Shown one piece after another: positions 1 to 14,108 of a DNA stretch of 64,000 bases (position 1 is the stretch's first letter; each line of letters opens with the position of its first letter). Made by a program: the position numbers and the translations under genes. The stretch is from Bombyx mori (lineage: Eukaryota; Arthropoda; Insecta; Lepidoptera; Bombycidae), in contig NC_085121.1 in assembly GCF_030269925.1 (NCBI RefSeq), forward strand, positions 7,457,501 to 7,521,500. Direction: 5' to 3'. Below the pieces are notes generated by a model, which was not told the DNA's origin, made no database searches, and saw only the letters and a list, made by a program, of their open reading frames with translations.

Positions 1-802
1 CTCGCCACCCCGATGCGCACTTGCAGTCATTTACCTCGCTCTTGCGGCGAAAGTGTTTTTTGTTCTGTTAGACAAAGTTCATTTTCGTTGCATGTTCAGT
101 GGAACAAGAATTTTAAATTACATATTTGTTTCCGTATTCCACTTTATTACGACTTTTTCGAGTACGTCATTTTTAAAAGTTAAAACTTTATAAAGTAAAA
201 GGAAAACGTTTAAACTGATCAGTCGTGTGCATGCAGTGCGGTTAAGTAATAGTTTTTGAAAAAAACTATATAATTATTTAATAATTTGTATTTAATATTT
301 TTCTCTCTGACATATAGCATTTATTATTCGATTACTAGAGTCAATAAGTTTATTTATCTGTGCAAGGTAAATGCTGACTAGCGCTTAATTGCAAGCATGA
401 GGTCTAAGTATTAAAATCAAACAGAGCCGTGCTATTGACAGACAGCGAATTTTTCAAAACCTTGCGTCATTGATGAATTACACGACCTCTCTTCCTGGAA
501 GTCGTTCGTGTGCTCACAAAATTACTGTCACTGCAGAAATGTGTGTTTCCGAAAACGACATGACATAGAGGGGTATTTAAGCGTCCGGGCAACAATGCGA
601 TAAGTGAGATTCCCGCAGCGCGACACGGTTCAGACACGCCGGTTATCTCGCCTTCCCGGAGCGACATGTCACTATACACTATACGCTAACATTCTACCAC
701 GGAGCGGCGTTAGAGATATTCTGTTAAACAATTTATAGTATGAGAGTGCATAAACACAAAAAAATCGGTTGTCTGTAAAGTCGGTTTACTGACGATAGTT
801 GA
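1..802. other. No gene recognised
   Basis: AT-rich DNA with a modestly CpG-richer patch at about 430-690. No coding frame with family similarity and no convincing promoter. It could be the untranslated start or an intron of a neighbouring gene. Confidence 0.4.
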
Positions 803-1151
803 ACGTGACAACGTCATAATACTGATGGAGTGGTTTCATTTTTCAATTATCGCAATTATCGTTGCTATAAACAATTGACACCACATTCACTTTTCACTTC
901 ATACTTGACGAAAACATGTAAATGTATTATTGTATAGCAGCTGTCCACGCGGATGCATCGCTCACTCAAGTAGGAGACAGATGTCAAACGCTGCCGAACG
1001 CGGAGGCCGATTGTGCCTCTTTGTCGCTCGTTGCGCGCTCTCGCTTGCACTTCAAGCTTTAAATGGAACGCCTCAGAGCGAAGTAGCGCCGCAGAGTCAT
1101 GTTTTTTCGTGCGTGCAGCCGGCTCCATCGAATTATAAGACGTTGTCACGT
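803..1151. mobile_element. MITE-like repeat, copy 1
   Basis: A 13-bp inverted end ACGTGACAACGTC stands at 803-815 and GACGTTGTCACGT at 1139-1151. The interior matches 12248-12784 but lacks about 190 bp. About 45 bp left of the inverted end (from 757, ATCGGTTGTCTGTAAAGTCG) is also shared, so the real left border may lie there. Confidence 0.6.
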
Positions 1152-1573
1152 CAAAAAAAAAACTGGATTAAACCATTTACCTACGAGAAGACAAGGCGTT
1201 GCTACATTAAAACACACAACATACAACCTCACATACACACTTATCCTTGCATGTATATTCATAGTCTGTAGTTTAATTTTTAGACTTAGTCTCTCCACAG
1301 TGTATATACGATTTTAGAGAAAGTGCAGTCTCCTAACACAGGCCTAATTTGCCTAAAACGATATCAATAAATATTTTTTTCATTTACTTTCAACGAATAA
1401 TTTTATTACTTATATTGTTTTTGCCATTCACTGTACCTCTGTCTTACTATCGTCCTGATATTTAGTTAACTCTGTAGCATAGTTATGAAAACGAGAATCT
1501 CGTCATCCAACTTGACAGATGAGTTTCAAGATAGATTATTGCCTATAGATGGTATTACATAAGATATTCTGGT

Positions 1574-1646
1574 AAGCACTTAATACCAGGTGGGCTGTGA
1601 GCTCATCCACCCAACTATATAATAAATAAATAAATAAATAAAAATG
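1574..1646 (+). mobile_element. BMC1-type LINE 3' end, short
   Basis: Only the terminal 70 bp, CACTTAATACCAGGTGGGCT to (AATA)n AAAA. Confidence 0.6.
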
Positions 1647-2023
1647 ACAATTGTATGGTATAAAGGCTGTACCGTTCAAAAAATTGAAACACTTCATGGC
1701 TTTGTGATAGAAATAGGCATGATCACAGTACATACAAATATTCTGTATTAACAAACTGGAAAAGTATTGAAAATTTTAAGCAAAGCTTCAGAAATTACAA
1801 ATAATACAAGTGCGTAATATTTACATAGAAATAATCCAAGAATAGTTAGCGTAACTGTATAGGTACCTATGTTAAATTATTTTGTTTTTTAGGAAAATAT
1901 TTTCGAAGTAATTAAAAACATATTGAGCCAAATAGTACAAAAAACTTAGTACAAATAGTAGGTACTTGAACAAAAAACTTACATTATCTACTTTTATTAC
2001 TACTTATTTACTACTTATTTCGG

Positions 2024-2134
2024 TAGGCAGTGGCTTTGCTGTCTCTGGCATTGCTGAAGTCCATGGGCGACGGTAACCACTCACCATCAGGTGGGCCGTA
2101 TGCTTGTCCACCTACAAGGGCAATAAAAAAAAAC
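2024..2134 (+). mobile_element. LINE 3' tail, second family
   Basis: GGTAGGCAGTGGCTTTGCTG to CAAGGGCAATAAAAAAAAA. Related to but distinct from BMC1; the inverted counterpart is at 47246-47350. Confidence 0.55.
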
Positions 2135-2759
2135 TTTCTCAACGTTTCTATACTACACTAATAAATAACTACCAAAAACAAATATGTAATGAGAATTAAG
2201 AGCTTCCTTGTTGAAGTCGGTTAAAAACAAAACAACCTTCGCTCACAATAAACACCGAACGTAACCTCGTTACAAGCGTAACAAAATGCCTTAACAAACA
2301 ATAATGGGTTTCCAAAGAAGAAAGCCCGAGGTCTGGTCACGTAGACTAATATAACTCGAATTGACATCTTAAAGGGGAAATAGCATTTTGATCTCACTAA
2401 AGTTTCAAATGGAAGATAATCGCATCGGCGGCTCATGTGTAAAAGCGGACAACTTCAGTTTAAGGTATTTGATTTCAAAGTATGCGAAATACTTTTATAG
2501 TTGCGTTGCAATTTTAAGTACATTTAATGCGATATTAAAGTAACTATATATACGACGAGGCTTAGATTTATTTGTCTCACTTACAGCCTTTTTCCGGTTG
2601 CTCTGACACATGCTCATAAGATCAGAATCTCCATGATGACCTAGAACTTGACTCAATCAGTAAGTATTTACAGTCGGCATCATTTCGCCACTTTGAGAAG
2701 GCGGCACGACACCAAAAACCTCTTGTCGTGGTCGGCGGAAATTACATACCCGATCCTGT

Positions 2760-3190
2760 GGACCGAATGGTAAAGAGTCGACGTCGCCCTAAGCACGTCA
2801 TTACGGATCCTCTCGATCCAATAACGGTGCTTTTAGGTACCTCAAGCACCGGTCACTGTCCTCGCTGAACCCGTCGCTTACGACAAAGGACTCGACGAGT
2901 AAATTAACCCATAGACACAGTCCACTGAGTTTCTCGCCGGATCTTCTCATTAGGTTGCATTTCCGATCCGGTGGTAGATTCTGCGAAGCACTGCTCTCTC
3001 TAGCTAGGGCCAGTGTTAGCAACACTTCCGTTTTGAGCCCCGTAAGCTCACCTAGTAGACAAGCTAAAACGGAGTCACGATCCTCAGCAATGAGGGAGCG
3101 ATGGAGAAGAAGAAGAAGCTCACCTACACGTCAAGGCGAACATGAAATAGCCTCTCAAGACTATCAGCATAGGTAGAGAAAAAAAAGATC
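2760..3190 (-). mobile_element. Bm1 SINE
   Basis: Reverse-strand Bm1: poly(T)-side head TATCAGCATAGGTAGAG, body CCGATCCGGTGGTAGATTC and GGCCAGTGTTAGCAACAC. It carries an internal insert or duplication around AGCTCACCT (3045-3125). Confidence 0.8.
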
Positions 3191-3869
3191 AGACTGAATT
3201 ATATTATTCAAGAACTTTTTTAGCCTTTGCATAGAAAGAAGTGAAATAATGACACCTACTCGTGTGAGTAGTACGCCCTAACAAGTGAATTATATAAAAG
3301 TAATTTCAAAATGGTGGATTTATATTAAAATGCAGTTATACTCTTTTCTCTACCGAGCATCTGTGCGAGCTTAGACAACGAAGACAGCATAATCCTAGAT
3401 AAAGAAAATCGATACACTTGCATGATACGCGAAAGAGATGTGTAGAGAAATACCTAATAAGCTCTGGAAAATTTTATTCAATCATCAAGAAAACTTCGAT
3501 TGTGTTTTCACAAAACTATTTATATCATAAAAAAAATGAATTTCTTGTAATCCTTTTCAAAAAAGTCATTACGATTACTTGTAGCCCTTTTCAAAAAGTC
3601 ATTACGAAGTTATTAGACACCAAAAATATACTCAAAATTCCATAAGGCGTTAATCCCAAACAAAATATCTTTGATGTATAAAAACTTGAAGACCACAAAA
3701 TCGTTCGGTTTATATAACTTTAATTACTCTAAGCAAAGGGCGAGTCATTCATTTTTCGCATCGTCGCTCACACAAATTAGATGAGTGCACCAGAGCCCCA
3801 AAGAAACACCCCTAAATGACTTGCACTTTGAATGCATATTTTAATAACGCTCTTCTGTTTTAAGTTGTC

Positions 3870-4113
3870 TTTTTTTTATGGCTTAAATGGGTAAACGAGC
3901 TCACAGCCCATCTGGTGTTAAGTGGTTACTGGAGCCCATAGACATCTGCAACGTAAATACGCCATCCACCTTGAGACATAAGTTCTAAGATCTGAGTATA
4001 GTTACAACGGCTGCCCCGCCTTTCAAACCGAAACGCATTACTGCTTCGCGGCAGAAATAGGCAGGGTGGTGGTTCCTACCCGCGCGGACTCACAAGAGAT
4101 CCTACCACCAGTA
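3870..4113 (-). mobile_element. BMC1-type LINE 3' end
   Basis: Complete ~245-bp 3' unit in reverse: poly(T), GAGCTCACAGCCCATCTGG, CGGCAGAAATAGGCAGG and TCCTACCACCAGTAA. Confidence 0.75.
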
Positions 4114-4652
4114 AAAGTCTCGCCTATTTATGATTTAAGCCGAAGTTTCATTTGCAAATTTAATCAGACATTATGTGATTACGATTACTGATAGTCTCAT
4201 TTTTGCTGCACTGACACTAGTGCTCTGAGGAACTGTTTGAGCTGATTCCGTCATCATAAATGAGATAACAAGCCATATTACTTAGAATCTGTCTGCTATA
4301 GACATAATGTTTGCCACTTTCTGTCCGGCTTCGGTTGAATTTCCCTTGTCTGTGAATACGCAGTAGTATGTCCTTCTTCCAACGTGACTTGCGGAGACTG
4401 ATTACCGAGTGATAAAAAGCAGCTCGGCCGGATTCCCGGATATTCCTAACATTATTGAGCTAGCAAGTAACCACGAGTAACCATCATCAGGTCGACTGTA
4501 TGATCATTGGTCTATAATGGCCTATAATATAATAATTGGTCTATAATAAAAAATAAAAATGTGATAGCATTTACCTGTGGTTAATCTTACTAAATAAATT
4601 AACGAGAACGAGTTATCTGTTTTAATGCACATCTTATTAAATTGATTGTGAT

Positions 4653-4850
4653 CCACCCATAGACACAGCCCACTGAGTTTCTCACCGGATCTTCTCAGTG
4701 GGTCGCGTTTCCGATCCGGTGGTAGATTCTGTGAAGCACTGCTCTTACTAGGGCCAGTGTTAGCAACACTCCCGGTAGGAGCCCCGTGAGCTCACCTACA
4801 CGTCAAGTAGAAGCTGAAGGCTGAAATAGGCTATCAGCATAGAACGGAAA
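4653..4850 (-). mobile_element. Bm1 SINE, truncated
   Basis: Minus-strand Bm1 5' two-thirds: CCCACTGAGTTTCTCACCGG, the BOX-like GATCCGGTGGTAGATTC, and head CTATCAGCATAGAACGG. Confidence 0.8.
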
Positions 4851-5774
4851 AAAAATATTAATTGACTTTAAAACTGTGAGTAACATTTGTTATTGTCTTT
4901 GCTTTGTCTTGTGTCTTCACTTTCAATTCAATAAAGGAAATATTTTAAATTTTAGTTGTTTTTACTATGGAGGGCAATGATAATAATGAAGGGAATGACA
5001 TCGCAGCGCTGACGTCATTATTTTTAAAAACAAAAAGGTGCCAGTTGCGCCTTCATATATTGATTATTATCTGTATTATAATTGTTATCGTCTTAATGGG
5101 TGGTACCAGCAAAATTTATGTATAGCTTGAAGATGAAAGAACAAATATGTTCGTTTTCCAAGCTTTTGTATTATTGATTATATAACACACATATGCGTGT
5201 GCTTATGATTTGATGTAAGCAAATGAATATTTATCGAAGATGTAGAGGACATGTACTATACATACTACACATATTAGATGTCAAAATATGTGGTACACAA
5301 GCAATTGGATACGAGGTCTTAAATTGAATGAAATGTTCTATAACATAAAAAGTGATGTTGATATGGTTCCTTTTTCTGTCATACTTGAATAAACAAACTG
5401 ACAAATTGAACTGATGATTTTAGGTATCGATTTAGAAAAACATATTTGGTCGCTAGCCAATAAGAGATATAATCACTGGCTTAATATCAATTATGTCAGG
5501 GCGACTTTAAAAAAACAAAAAATCACAAAAAAAATATAGGTTTTTTTTTATGTTTTAGTACAATTTATAGTCGAAGGTAAAATGAAATTAAAAACTGAGA
5601 ACAATATGAGAGAAAGTCTCATTGGGCGACGCGTGCGGTGCGGCGGTCATAAATTGCTTGGGTTTGATTAAGGCGGTGCAGTGGGCCCTCAGGGTCACCC
5701 CTCGCGTACTGCAACTCCACCGGTGCATTCCTTTATACAGAGTGTTGAAAATGAGCACGTAATTTTTTATTTCC

Positions 5775-5967
5775 TTTTTTATTGCTTAGATGGGTGGACG
5801 AGCTCACAGCCCACCTGGTGTTAAGTGGTTACTGGAGCCCATAGACATCCACAACGTAAATGCGCCACCCACCTTGAGATATATATAAGTTCTAAGGTCT
5901 CAAGTATAGTTACAACGGCTGCCCCACCCTTCAAACCGAAACGCATTACTGCTTCACGGCAGAAATA
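5775..5967 (-). mobile_element. BMC1-type LINE 3' end, truncated
   Basis: Reverse orientation, from poly(T) to CACGGCAGAAAT. Confidence 0.75.
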
Positions 5968-6558
5968 TATTATTTATATAATATATTATTTTGAAATACT
6001 GTATCCAGCATTTTGCGATCCCAATTAACAATATCGATTAATGGCAAACGTTAAAAAATTCTGTTTCTAATAAATTCTTCACTAAGATTTTCTTTTGTCC
6101 GCAATGCGTTCACAAATATAATTAGACAGTTTTCAAACTATCGGGTAAGGCACATTTATTCAGCAAAACTTGTTAAAAATAGTTTTACGAAAAACTTCAT
6201 TAAATTCCTCGTGTGATTATATGACTATACAAGATCTTAACGAGAATAGTTTGATCCGTTTATTAACGGGAAGATACACGACGTCAGCCTTCTAGAACGC
6301 CGCCACCCTCTTGTGTATCTGGAGTATTTTCACGTGGTTTGGACACGTGATCTAAAGAGAGGAAATCCGCCTTATAAAAAAAAGTGAATAATTTACATGT
6401 GAATAGAAAAAAATTAAATGAGCATATTAAAGATAAATTCGTATATGGATGTCCAAGGGGACGTTAGGCTGACTAAAATTTGAGATGAAGAAAATAGTAA
6501 GACATTACTACCCATCCTGATTATAGGAAAAGATAAAGAAGATGATGGGGATGAAATG

Positions 6559-6801
6559 TTTTTTTTTATTGCTTTGATGGGTGAACGAGCTCACGGCCCA
6601 CCTGGTATTAAGTGGTTACTGGCGCCCATAAACATCTACAACGTAAATGCGTCACCCACCTTGAAATATAAGTTTTAAGGTCTCAGTATAGTTACAACGG
6701 CTGCCCCACCCTTCAAATCGAAACGCATTAATGCTTCACGGCAGAAATAGGTGGGGTGGTGGTACCTACCTGCGCGGACTCACAAGAGGTCCTACCACCT
6801 T
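6559..6801 (-). mobile_element. BMC1-type LINE 3' end
   Basis: Full-length 3' unit in reverse, poly(T) to GTCCTACCACC. Confidence 0.75.
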
Positions 6802-9206
6802 AATAAGATAATATAATAAGAATAATGGAGTATTTTGACCTGAATTTCTGTTATTAAGGCCTCAGGTCCTATCTTAAGTACTCGTAATAAGTCATATTTT
6901 ATTAGTCGTCTATTCACATGAAAAAAGATTTTCTTTAACAAGTGAAACTAGTTTTAATTTTTGAAACACCCCATAGCCGATATTCACCAGATTGCCATCT
7001 ACTTTCGGGATTAGTATTATAAGAAGGGGATCGTTTATTTCCTTTCTATTCAGACGGTTCTCAATCTTTTGGTTACTTGAAAAACACGTCTTAGCTGATA
7101 CCAATGGCAACGTACTGGAATTGGTCATTAAGTTATATCTATTAACCTTATAAATAAACTTGAAGTAGACTAGACACAACACCACCACCACTCAGTGTGA
7201 GAAAGTTGTGGTTCATGAAGATACAACACATTTTATAAACTGACCACAACGTATGCTAATAAGGCCATTAAATTTTTGAAACGATGGCGAATTAGAGTAA
7301 AAATTTCAAAGAGAACCAGTAAATTGAAATTATTGAACTGAAGAACAGGCGTCAAGACAAGTTTTATTGTTTTGACCGGTCACGAAAACCGTAAATTATT
7401 CAAAATATCGTAAATAATAGAATGACAACAAAAGAACGCGAGATTAAATCGTAAAAGCAGTTTCAGTTTTATGTCTATATAGTTACGGATTTATTTAAAC
7501 TAAAGCAAACAGAAGAACAATATTAAAATAGGTATATAGAAACTAACGTGGAAATTTTTATCAAATTCATAATCGATAAAATTTGAGAACTGCTGTCGTA
7601 TCGTGTGAATAATCGCAGTAAGCAATGTAGTAAGGATTTTATAAAAGAATTCGGTAACTCCTGGAGAGGGCCGACGATGACGTCATCAATACAAACCATC
7701 TGTCTTTCTTTAGAAAAACTAGTGCTTTATTTTACTTTCAAAGTAAAAGTCACAGAATTTTTACTTTATGTCGAAATAAGTTTTTAGTCGCATTATCTTC
7801 CCAATGAGACTGAAATCGTAAAATCAAAATTATGTACGAAAATTGGTTCAATGTTATTCTGTATTCTGTAACAAAATACCGCGGTAGCTCAATTTTTTGA
7901 ACGCAAAGTTTATTGCTTTATAGCATAACTTAACATAGTATTGTGAATATAGATTCTGACCTTGGATATCGTGTAGGAAAAACGATTTGCAACCAAATGT
8001 GCATGGGTGATGTCCAAGCGTTTTGAGTACACACATTTGGGGTAACGCAGAATGGATACAGTTAAATGTAAATCAGAAATACAATTTAGTTTGTTAAAAA
8101 ACATACACATAACGTAATACAGAGAAACTTTTTTTAGAAGTCTGCTAAAATTATATACTATTATTTACTAGCTAATACACGTTTTTTCAATATAATAAAA
8201 TCGTACCTAATATTTTTCATATCTTAAATGACACAATATATTTTTATTACAATAGTCTAATACCAGGTATAGAGTAAAAACGGATCATCGTAGTTATCGT
8301 ATTATTATATTCCTGTCTACATAATCATGGAAAGTATGATACCTAAACGTAAGAATCAGAAAAAGGTGACTTAATAAAGTGAAACCTATTTTAAAAGTAT
8401 TTCTTTAGCTCTATCCTAAATGTTATCAATTTTAACGTTAGATCTGAATCGTGGTAGCCTTTTTTTCTATCTATCTTTTTAACCGAGAACTGACAGATGT
8501 CAAGTCAAGAATGACCCGTCTTTCTTTTTTTTTGAGTTTATGGCCTGGTATCTAGACCTTTAGGCCAAATGCCCCGTCTATTCGCGTCCAGTGTTGCCGT
8601 GGAAAAAAAACTCAAAGCCCAGAGATTGATTTCGAAGATTTAATAATACCGAAATATCGACCCGAATAAAAGGACGACTCAATTGCATCTGTGTAACTGT
8701 ACACTACTATACTACATATTATATGACCGTGATTTAGGGCGGCGCGACGGCAGCTCGCGGGAGGGGAAGTACAGATTAACCATAGCCTGTTAATTACGAC
8801 AAATGGACACCGGACAACGAGTAATGGCCGCAGGACAATTTTCAAACTGTTTTATCGGCGTCCGGCACGTTTAAACAGGGTCACAAAGTCTACCCTGTCA
8901 CCTAATGACTTCATTATGTAGCTGTTGAGAGGTGAGTGAGTTCTATGACGCAATGCGGTACAGATTATCTTTAACTAAATAAGTCCATAGTTTACAATTA
9001 CATAGTCAAGATTAAAAAAAAAAAGGTACGTTACTTAAGACATCTAAACTTGGATGTACGGAATATCATGTCTCGGTTGCTTCGTGCGGAAAAATATTTT
9101 GAAAATTATGTCTTTGTGAGTTGATATTTTTGTGCATCCGGAACAGTGGCAAAAATTACTTTAGATTTCAATAAAACAAAATCCTACTTGTAATATTTGA
9201 TTTTTT

Positions 9207-9270
9207 TTTCCCTGCCTATTCACTGGTAGTCTAAGAGGCTATATTCCAGCTACGCGCGGACGGGTAGTAT
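9207..9270 (+). mobile_element. Bm1 SINE head fragment
   Basis: About 60 bp with CTGCCTATTCACTGGTAGTC and GCGCGGACGGGTAG, the degenerate head seen again at 10010. Confidence 0.45.
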
Positions 9271-10009
9271 TATTTGATTTCGATTAAAAGCACGTTAGAA
9301 CTTCACTTATTCGCTTAATTACCCATCAATGTTTAAAAAAATGCACTTTGCATACAAAAACTTTTGACATACAAAACATACACATGTGCGTTTGATATGT
9401 TATTATAGCCCTTATTATTATTATTTAAACAATCCTAACTGAACGATGCTGTGTTTATATTTCGTATACTATTTAACCTACCTTTTGAACTATCGATAAA
9501 AAAAATGGAGTACCATTATTACAGTATATACTTATATTACATAGTTATATACTTAAAGCTTCTATGAAAACATTTTTAGATGTTCACGAATTGTATCAAA
9601 TAATTTAGATAGTGATTAAACTGAGACCCCGCCACCTAGTATCGAATAGCGGCAATAAAATGAGAACCAGTTTCAATCTTAGATGAGGGAGTGGCGTAAA
9701 ATTTGTTTGCAGAGGGCGCATTGCACTGTTCACGATCGAGGACCCATTAAAACGCTTTCCTAATCTTAATATACAAAAAAATACTATTGTATGTTCAATT
9801 TATTTAAATTAAATTAATAATAAATACATAATTTAAATCCAATTAAACATCCAATACATCTACAATTCACTAATAAATCCATGTTAGTACAAGAAAAAAA
9901 AAAAGCACTTAACAAATTCAACAGATAAAATATTGTTCCACAAATTAACTAAAAATGTAAGTACTATGGTATGGTATTAAAAACGTAAGTACTATGATTT
10001 TTTTGTTCC

Positions 10010-10262
10010 CCTAGCTAGTCGTTGGTAGCCTAAGGGTCTATTCTAAGTGCGCGCGGACCGGTAGGTGAACTCACGTGCTCAACCTGAGAGAATTGCTAAC
10101 ACTAGCCCTAGCAAGAGCAGTGCTTCGCTGAATCTACTACTGGATCAGAATCGCGACCCACTGAGAAGATCCGACGGGAAACTCGGTGGGTTGTGTCTAT
10201 GGGCTAGTTCGCGCGTCGAGCTCTTTGTCGACGTATTCAACGAGGACGGTGTCCGGTACTAT
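10010..10262 (+). mobile_element. Bm1 SINE
   Basis: Plus-strand Bm1: GCTAACACTAGCCCTAGCAA, ACCCACTGAGAAGATCCG and the distal GTCGACGTATTCAACGAGGA. The 66-codon frame here is a repeat by-product. Confidence 0.8.
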
Positions 10263-10666
10263 TGATTTCGGTAAATGTTAAAGTGGTTGCGAGGCTATCT
10301 TTGGGTCTTTTCACACCAATGCAGAAAATATGTGTTCTCCGAAGTGAACCACCTTTATTCCTTCAAGTTACCTTCAAAATGGGTCAACAGTGACACCCGG
10401 CTTGTGCATATGCCCTCTTAGCCTACAATGCCCTCCTTTATGGAGGATTTTTATTGTCTCAATGCATAAACTAGAAATTACTCTCATTTTACTAATCACA
10501 ATATGAAAGACTAAACTCATGAATACTGTCGAAGTATATTTTATAAACTAGATTTGAAGATTATTAAAAGATCATTTAAAAAAAATAGCTATACCGTTTT
10601 TATGAAAAATATATCTTAAAATAAAACCTTACCAAATTTCAGCTTCTGCGCCCGCAATGACATACT

Positions 10667-10907
10667 GATGGTAGGACCTCTTGTGAGTCCGCACGGGTAG
10701 GTACCACCACCCTGCCTATTTCTGCCGTGAAGCACTAATGCGTTTCGGTTTGAAGGGTGAGGTAGCCACCGTAAATATACTGAGACCTTAGAACCCATAT
10801 ACCAAGGTGGGTGGCGGCATTTACGTTGGAGATGTCTATGGGCTCCAGTAACCATTTAACACCTGGTGGGCTGTGAGCTCGTCCACACCTCTAAACAATA
10901 AAAAATA
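10667..10907 (+). mobile_element. BMC1-type LINE 3' end
   Basis: GGTAGGACCTCTTGTGAGTC to ACAATAAAAAA. Confidence 0.75.
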
Positions 10908-11459
10908 ATGGGTACATGGGTACGTAGCGGGTAGCTATCACAAACACACAAATATTTGACAGATACATGAATCTCGCTAACGACATATATTCAAGATAAG
11001 TTTGCATATATACAAGCTCCGCACATTAACATCCAGACTGACAGTCTACCGAGCAATTTCACCCGCTCAGTGGAAGATCTTCCCTTTGTCCTTATACCTC
11101 GCAAAGGTATAACTATTATCACGACTGCTGTAGCATCAAAGAGCCGAAGTTCATTTCACTTGTATACGGCTTCGGTAAGCTGTCAGGAATGGTAAGCCGT
11201 CTGTCCGGAGTTTAATTTTTCGAATCACTTGAAATACTGATATTTGTCTCGGGAGAATTTTTTTTTAAACTAAAAACGTAACTTAAATCAATTTCTGTAA
11301 CTTTTTTCTTTTTTCTTTTATGTATTTTACTGAATTTTTATCGCTGAATTATGCGATATGCTGAATTATATATGCTGAATTCTGTAACTCGATTTTGAAT
11401 AAGAATTAATATAAATTTGTGTAGAATTAAATGGCCTACTCAATAAGAAAGAGGGTAGC

Positions 11460-11512
11460 TTCTTAATTAATTAACTTAATTAATTAACTTAATTTATTAA
11501 CTTAATTTTTTA
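11460..11512. repeat. AT-rich ~14-bp tandem repeat
   Basis: TTAATTAATTAACTTAA-type unit repeated about 3.5 times with decay. Confidence 0.7.
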
Positions 11513-12247
11513 ATAGTTTATATAATAGCTTCAGATGTTGTTTAAAAAATTCACTAAATGACGAAATCTTGAAATTCGTTTAGCTTTTATTGATGTTAAC
11601 TGTAATAAAGTCGATTATGCTTCGCTGATTTTATATTTATTTATTTATTACAATATAAATTACCCGAAGATTTTCCAAAACAAATTGAAACACACATACA
11701 TTGTCCTGACAATTACAAATACAGGGATAAATAAATCAGCCTGATCGATGGATCCGTTCTCAAAAGCCGCTCTGTCGTACATGCAGCAATTTATTTTCAT
11801 CTATATAGATTTGGTAACTTCATTTTCTAAGTTTCCATCTAATTTATTCATTCTAGCGCTGAATTTCCCCGTTGAATATAAAAAGTATGTCAACAAAAAT
11901 GTTCTAACACAGAATCCAGTAAATATAAGTCGGATAGCCTCGGGGTTCATAAACATCGTGAGTTTTATCTTTCGGAAAATTTGAGCCCGGATTAAAAGGC
12001 TCCCCTGGAGTCCGTGTAAGCGCGCGTTAAGTCTGCAGCCAACTGAAAGTCGATCGATTTTATTATTTTCATTTGATAGTACTTTTACAGTATAATCCCT
12101 ATACAAAATGATAAGAAGACATGCTGCATCGACCCCACAAGATATGGGATTGAGGCCTTGTCAGAAGAATCTTCTTCATGCTTTGTACAGTGTAGATACA
12201 GAAAAAAAATCGGTTGTCTGTAAAGTCGGCTTACTGACGATAGTTGA

Positions 12248-12784
12248 ACGTTACAACGTCATAAGAAAATACTGATGGTCTGGTTTTGGATGACTGGTTT
12301 TTTACTCATCGTGAAATAGTTCTGTTAACTTATTGTTATAGTTTTGTCAATTTTAACATAACCTACAATCGCTGCACTAGCGGACCGATGCTATTTATTT
12401 TAATGATGAAAGCACGTATATTCGACAATATATCACTGAACATATATTTAATATCGAAAGAAACCTTTATCGCCGCAATTATCGTTGCTATAAACAATTG
12501 ACACCACATTCGCTTTTCACTGAACTTCATACTTGACGAAAACATGTAAATGTAATAATGTATAGCAGCTGTCCACGCGGATGCATCGCTCACTCAAGTA
12601 GGAGAGAGACAGATGTCGAACGCTGCCGAACACGGAGGCTGATTATGCCTTTTTGTCGCTCGTTGCGCGCTCTCGCTTGCACTTCAAGCCTTAAATGGAA
12701 CGCCTCAGAGCGAGGTAACACCGCATGAGTCATGTTTTTTCGTGCGTGCAGCCGGCTCCATCGAATTATAAGACGTTGTCACGT
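12248..12784. mobile_element. MITE-like repeat, copy 2
   Basis: The same ends (left one mismatch, right exact at 12772-12784) and the same left flank from about 12203. It is the longer version, with an extra internal block at about 12270-12460. Confidence 0.6.
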
Positions 12785-13871
12785 AAAAATTTTTCAAGAT
12801 GTTCAATAAGAATGAAATTTTAAAAATGTAGTACTGTTGATAAGATATGTCGCGAGCCTTCGCGGATATATTCCAATGTCCAGCCTATTTGCGCCGGTTT
12901 GATCGATAGCATGATCGTTGTACCAACCTCAAATCTAAACAAAAATTAACACTAGTCAAGTACTCTCCGACCAATACAGTGACTTAAGTGTTTATTCTAT
13001 ATTATTCTATATTATAGACTATCTATAATAATTTTGTTAGGTTTCATTTAGTATTTTTATAAGATTGTAAATTCAAAGAACCGAGACACTGAGACAAACT
13101 CGAAAAATCTCGGAAAAACGAATAACCAACCTACATACATACGTATACCTACAGAGTGAGAACTATTTAAGCTGACAAAAGCCATCACGATGCCAACGTT
13201 TCAAAGGAAATTGTGTTTGTATAAAAACACGCTCTGAAAAACACGACAAAGGCACTGTAACCTACGAGTACCTAACGTACGGAGGAGTCATGAGGGCGGA
13301 AAATTCGATTTTCTGGCCCGCGCCTCCGTAATGCGTTGCGGTCCACATTAGGCCCGAACCCTTTGCCCGAAACGGAAATACTCCGTTAATCAAATTCACT
13401 AACCCAATCTCCGAGCATATCGAAAGCACAATAATATATGGCTCGGGCCGCTGATAAAACAAACGAAGACCCGACGGCCTAGCCCGATATCAAGATGCTC
13501 GCTTCGCAAATGCACACATTTCACTTAATCGATAGTCAATTTGGTTTATTTATGGGCTAACAACACGACCGAGACGCAAATAAAACAAAAACATAAACAT
13601 GTGCACGGTAAATATATTTTACGCATGTATATTTTTATTCCTCGTCACTAGATGGTCCACAGTATTTTACGAATAATGGACTACTAGTATTTTTCTCTAT
13701 ACAAATTAAATCAAAGTAAAAAATATTGACTAACAGAATTCAATGTTTATATGCTATGAGAAACTAATACGAGTAAAACAAGCAAAGTCCATCTATTCTA
13801 CAATCCATATTTCTGAATGCAAACACATCTGAGACAGATAAATAAATAAAGTCATTCGTGGCCTGATAATT

Positions 13872-14108
13872 ATTTTTTATGGCTTAGAGGTATGGACGAG
13901 CTCACAGCCCACCTGATAAGTGGTTACTGGACCCATTGATATCTACAACGTAAATGCACCACCCACCTTAAGATATAACTTCTAAGGTCTCAAGTATAGT
14001 TACAACGGCTGCCCCACCCTTCAAACCGTAACGCATTACTTCACGGCAGAAATAGGCAAGGTGGTAGTACCTACCCGTGTGGACTCACAAGAGGTCCTAC
14101 CACCAGTA
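13872..14108 (-). mobile_element. BMC1-type LINE 3' end
   Basis: Reverse orientation, with a few small deletions. Confidence 0.75.

Larger units (their letters stand above)
1152..12247. other. Gene-free, repeat-rich DNA
   Basis: Apart from the Bm1, BMC1 and tail elements listed, I see AT-rich sequence with no supportable gene. 6270-6500 resembles a decayed RTE coding piece (a stop-ridden frame with WFGHVI...REE). 6820-9200, 9270-10000 and 10910-12200 hold nothing I can name. Confidence 0.5.

Noticed and set aside
930..1271. 113-codon plus-strand frame with cysteine-rich start
   Set aside because: It runs across the MITE-like repeat. The second copy at 12.2-12.8 kb does not keep the frame.
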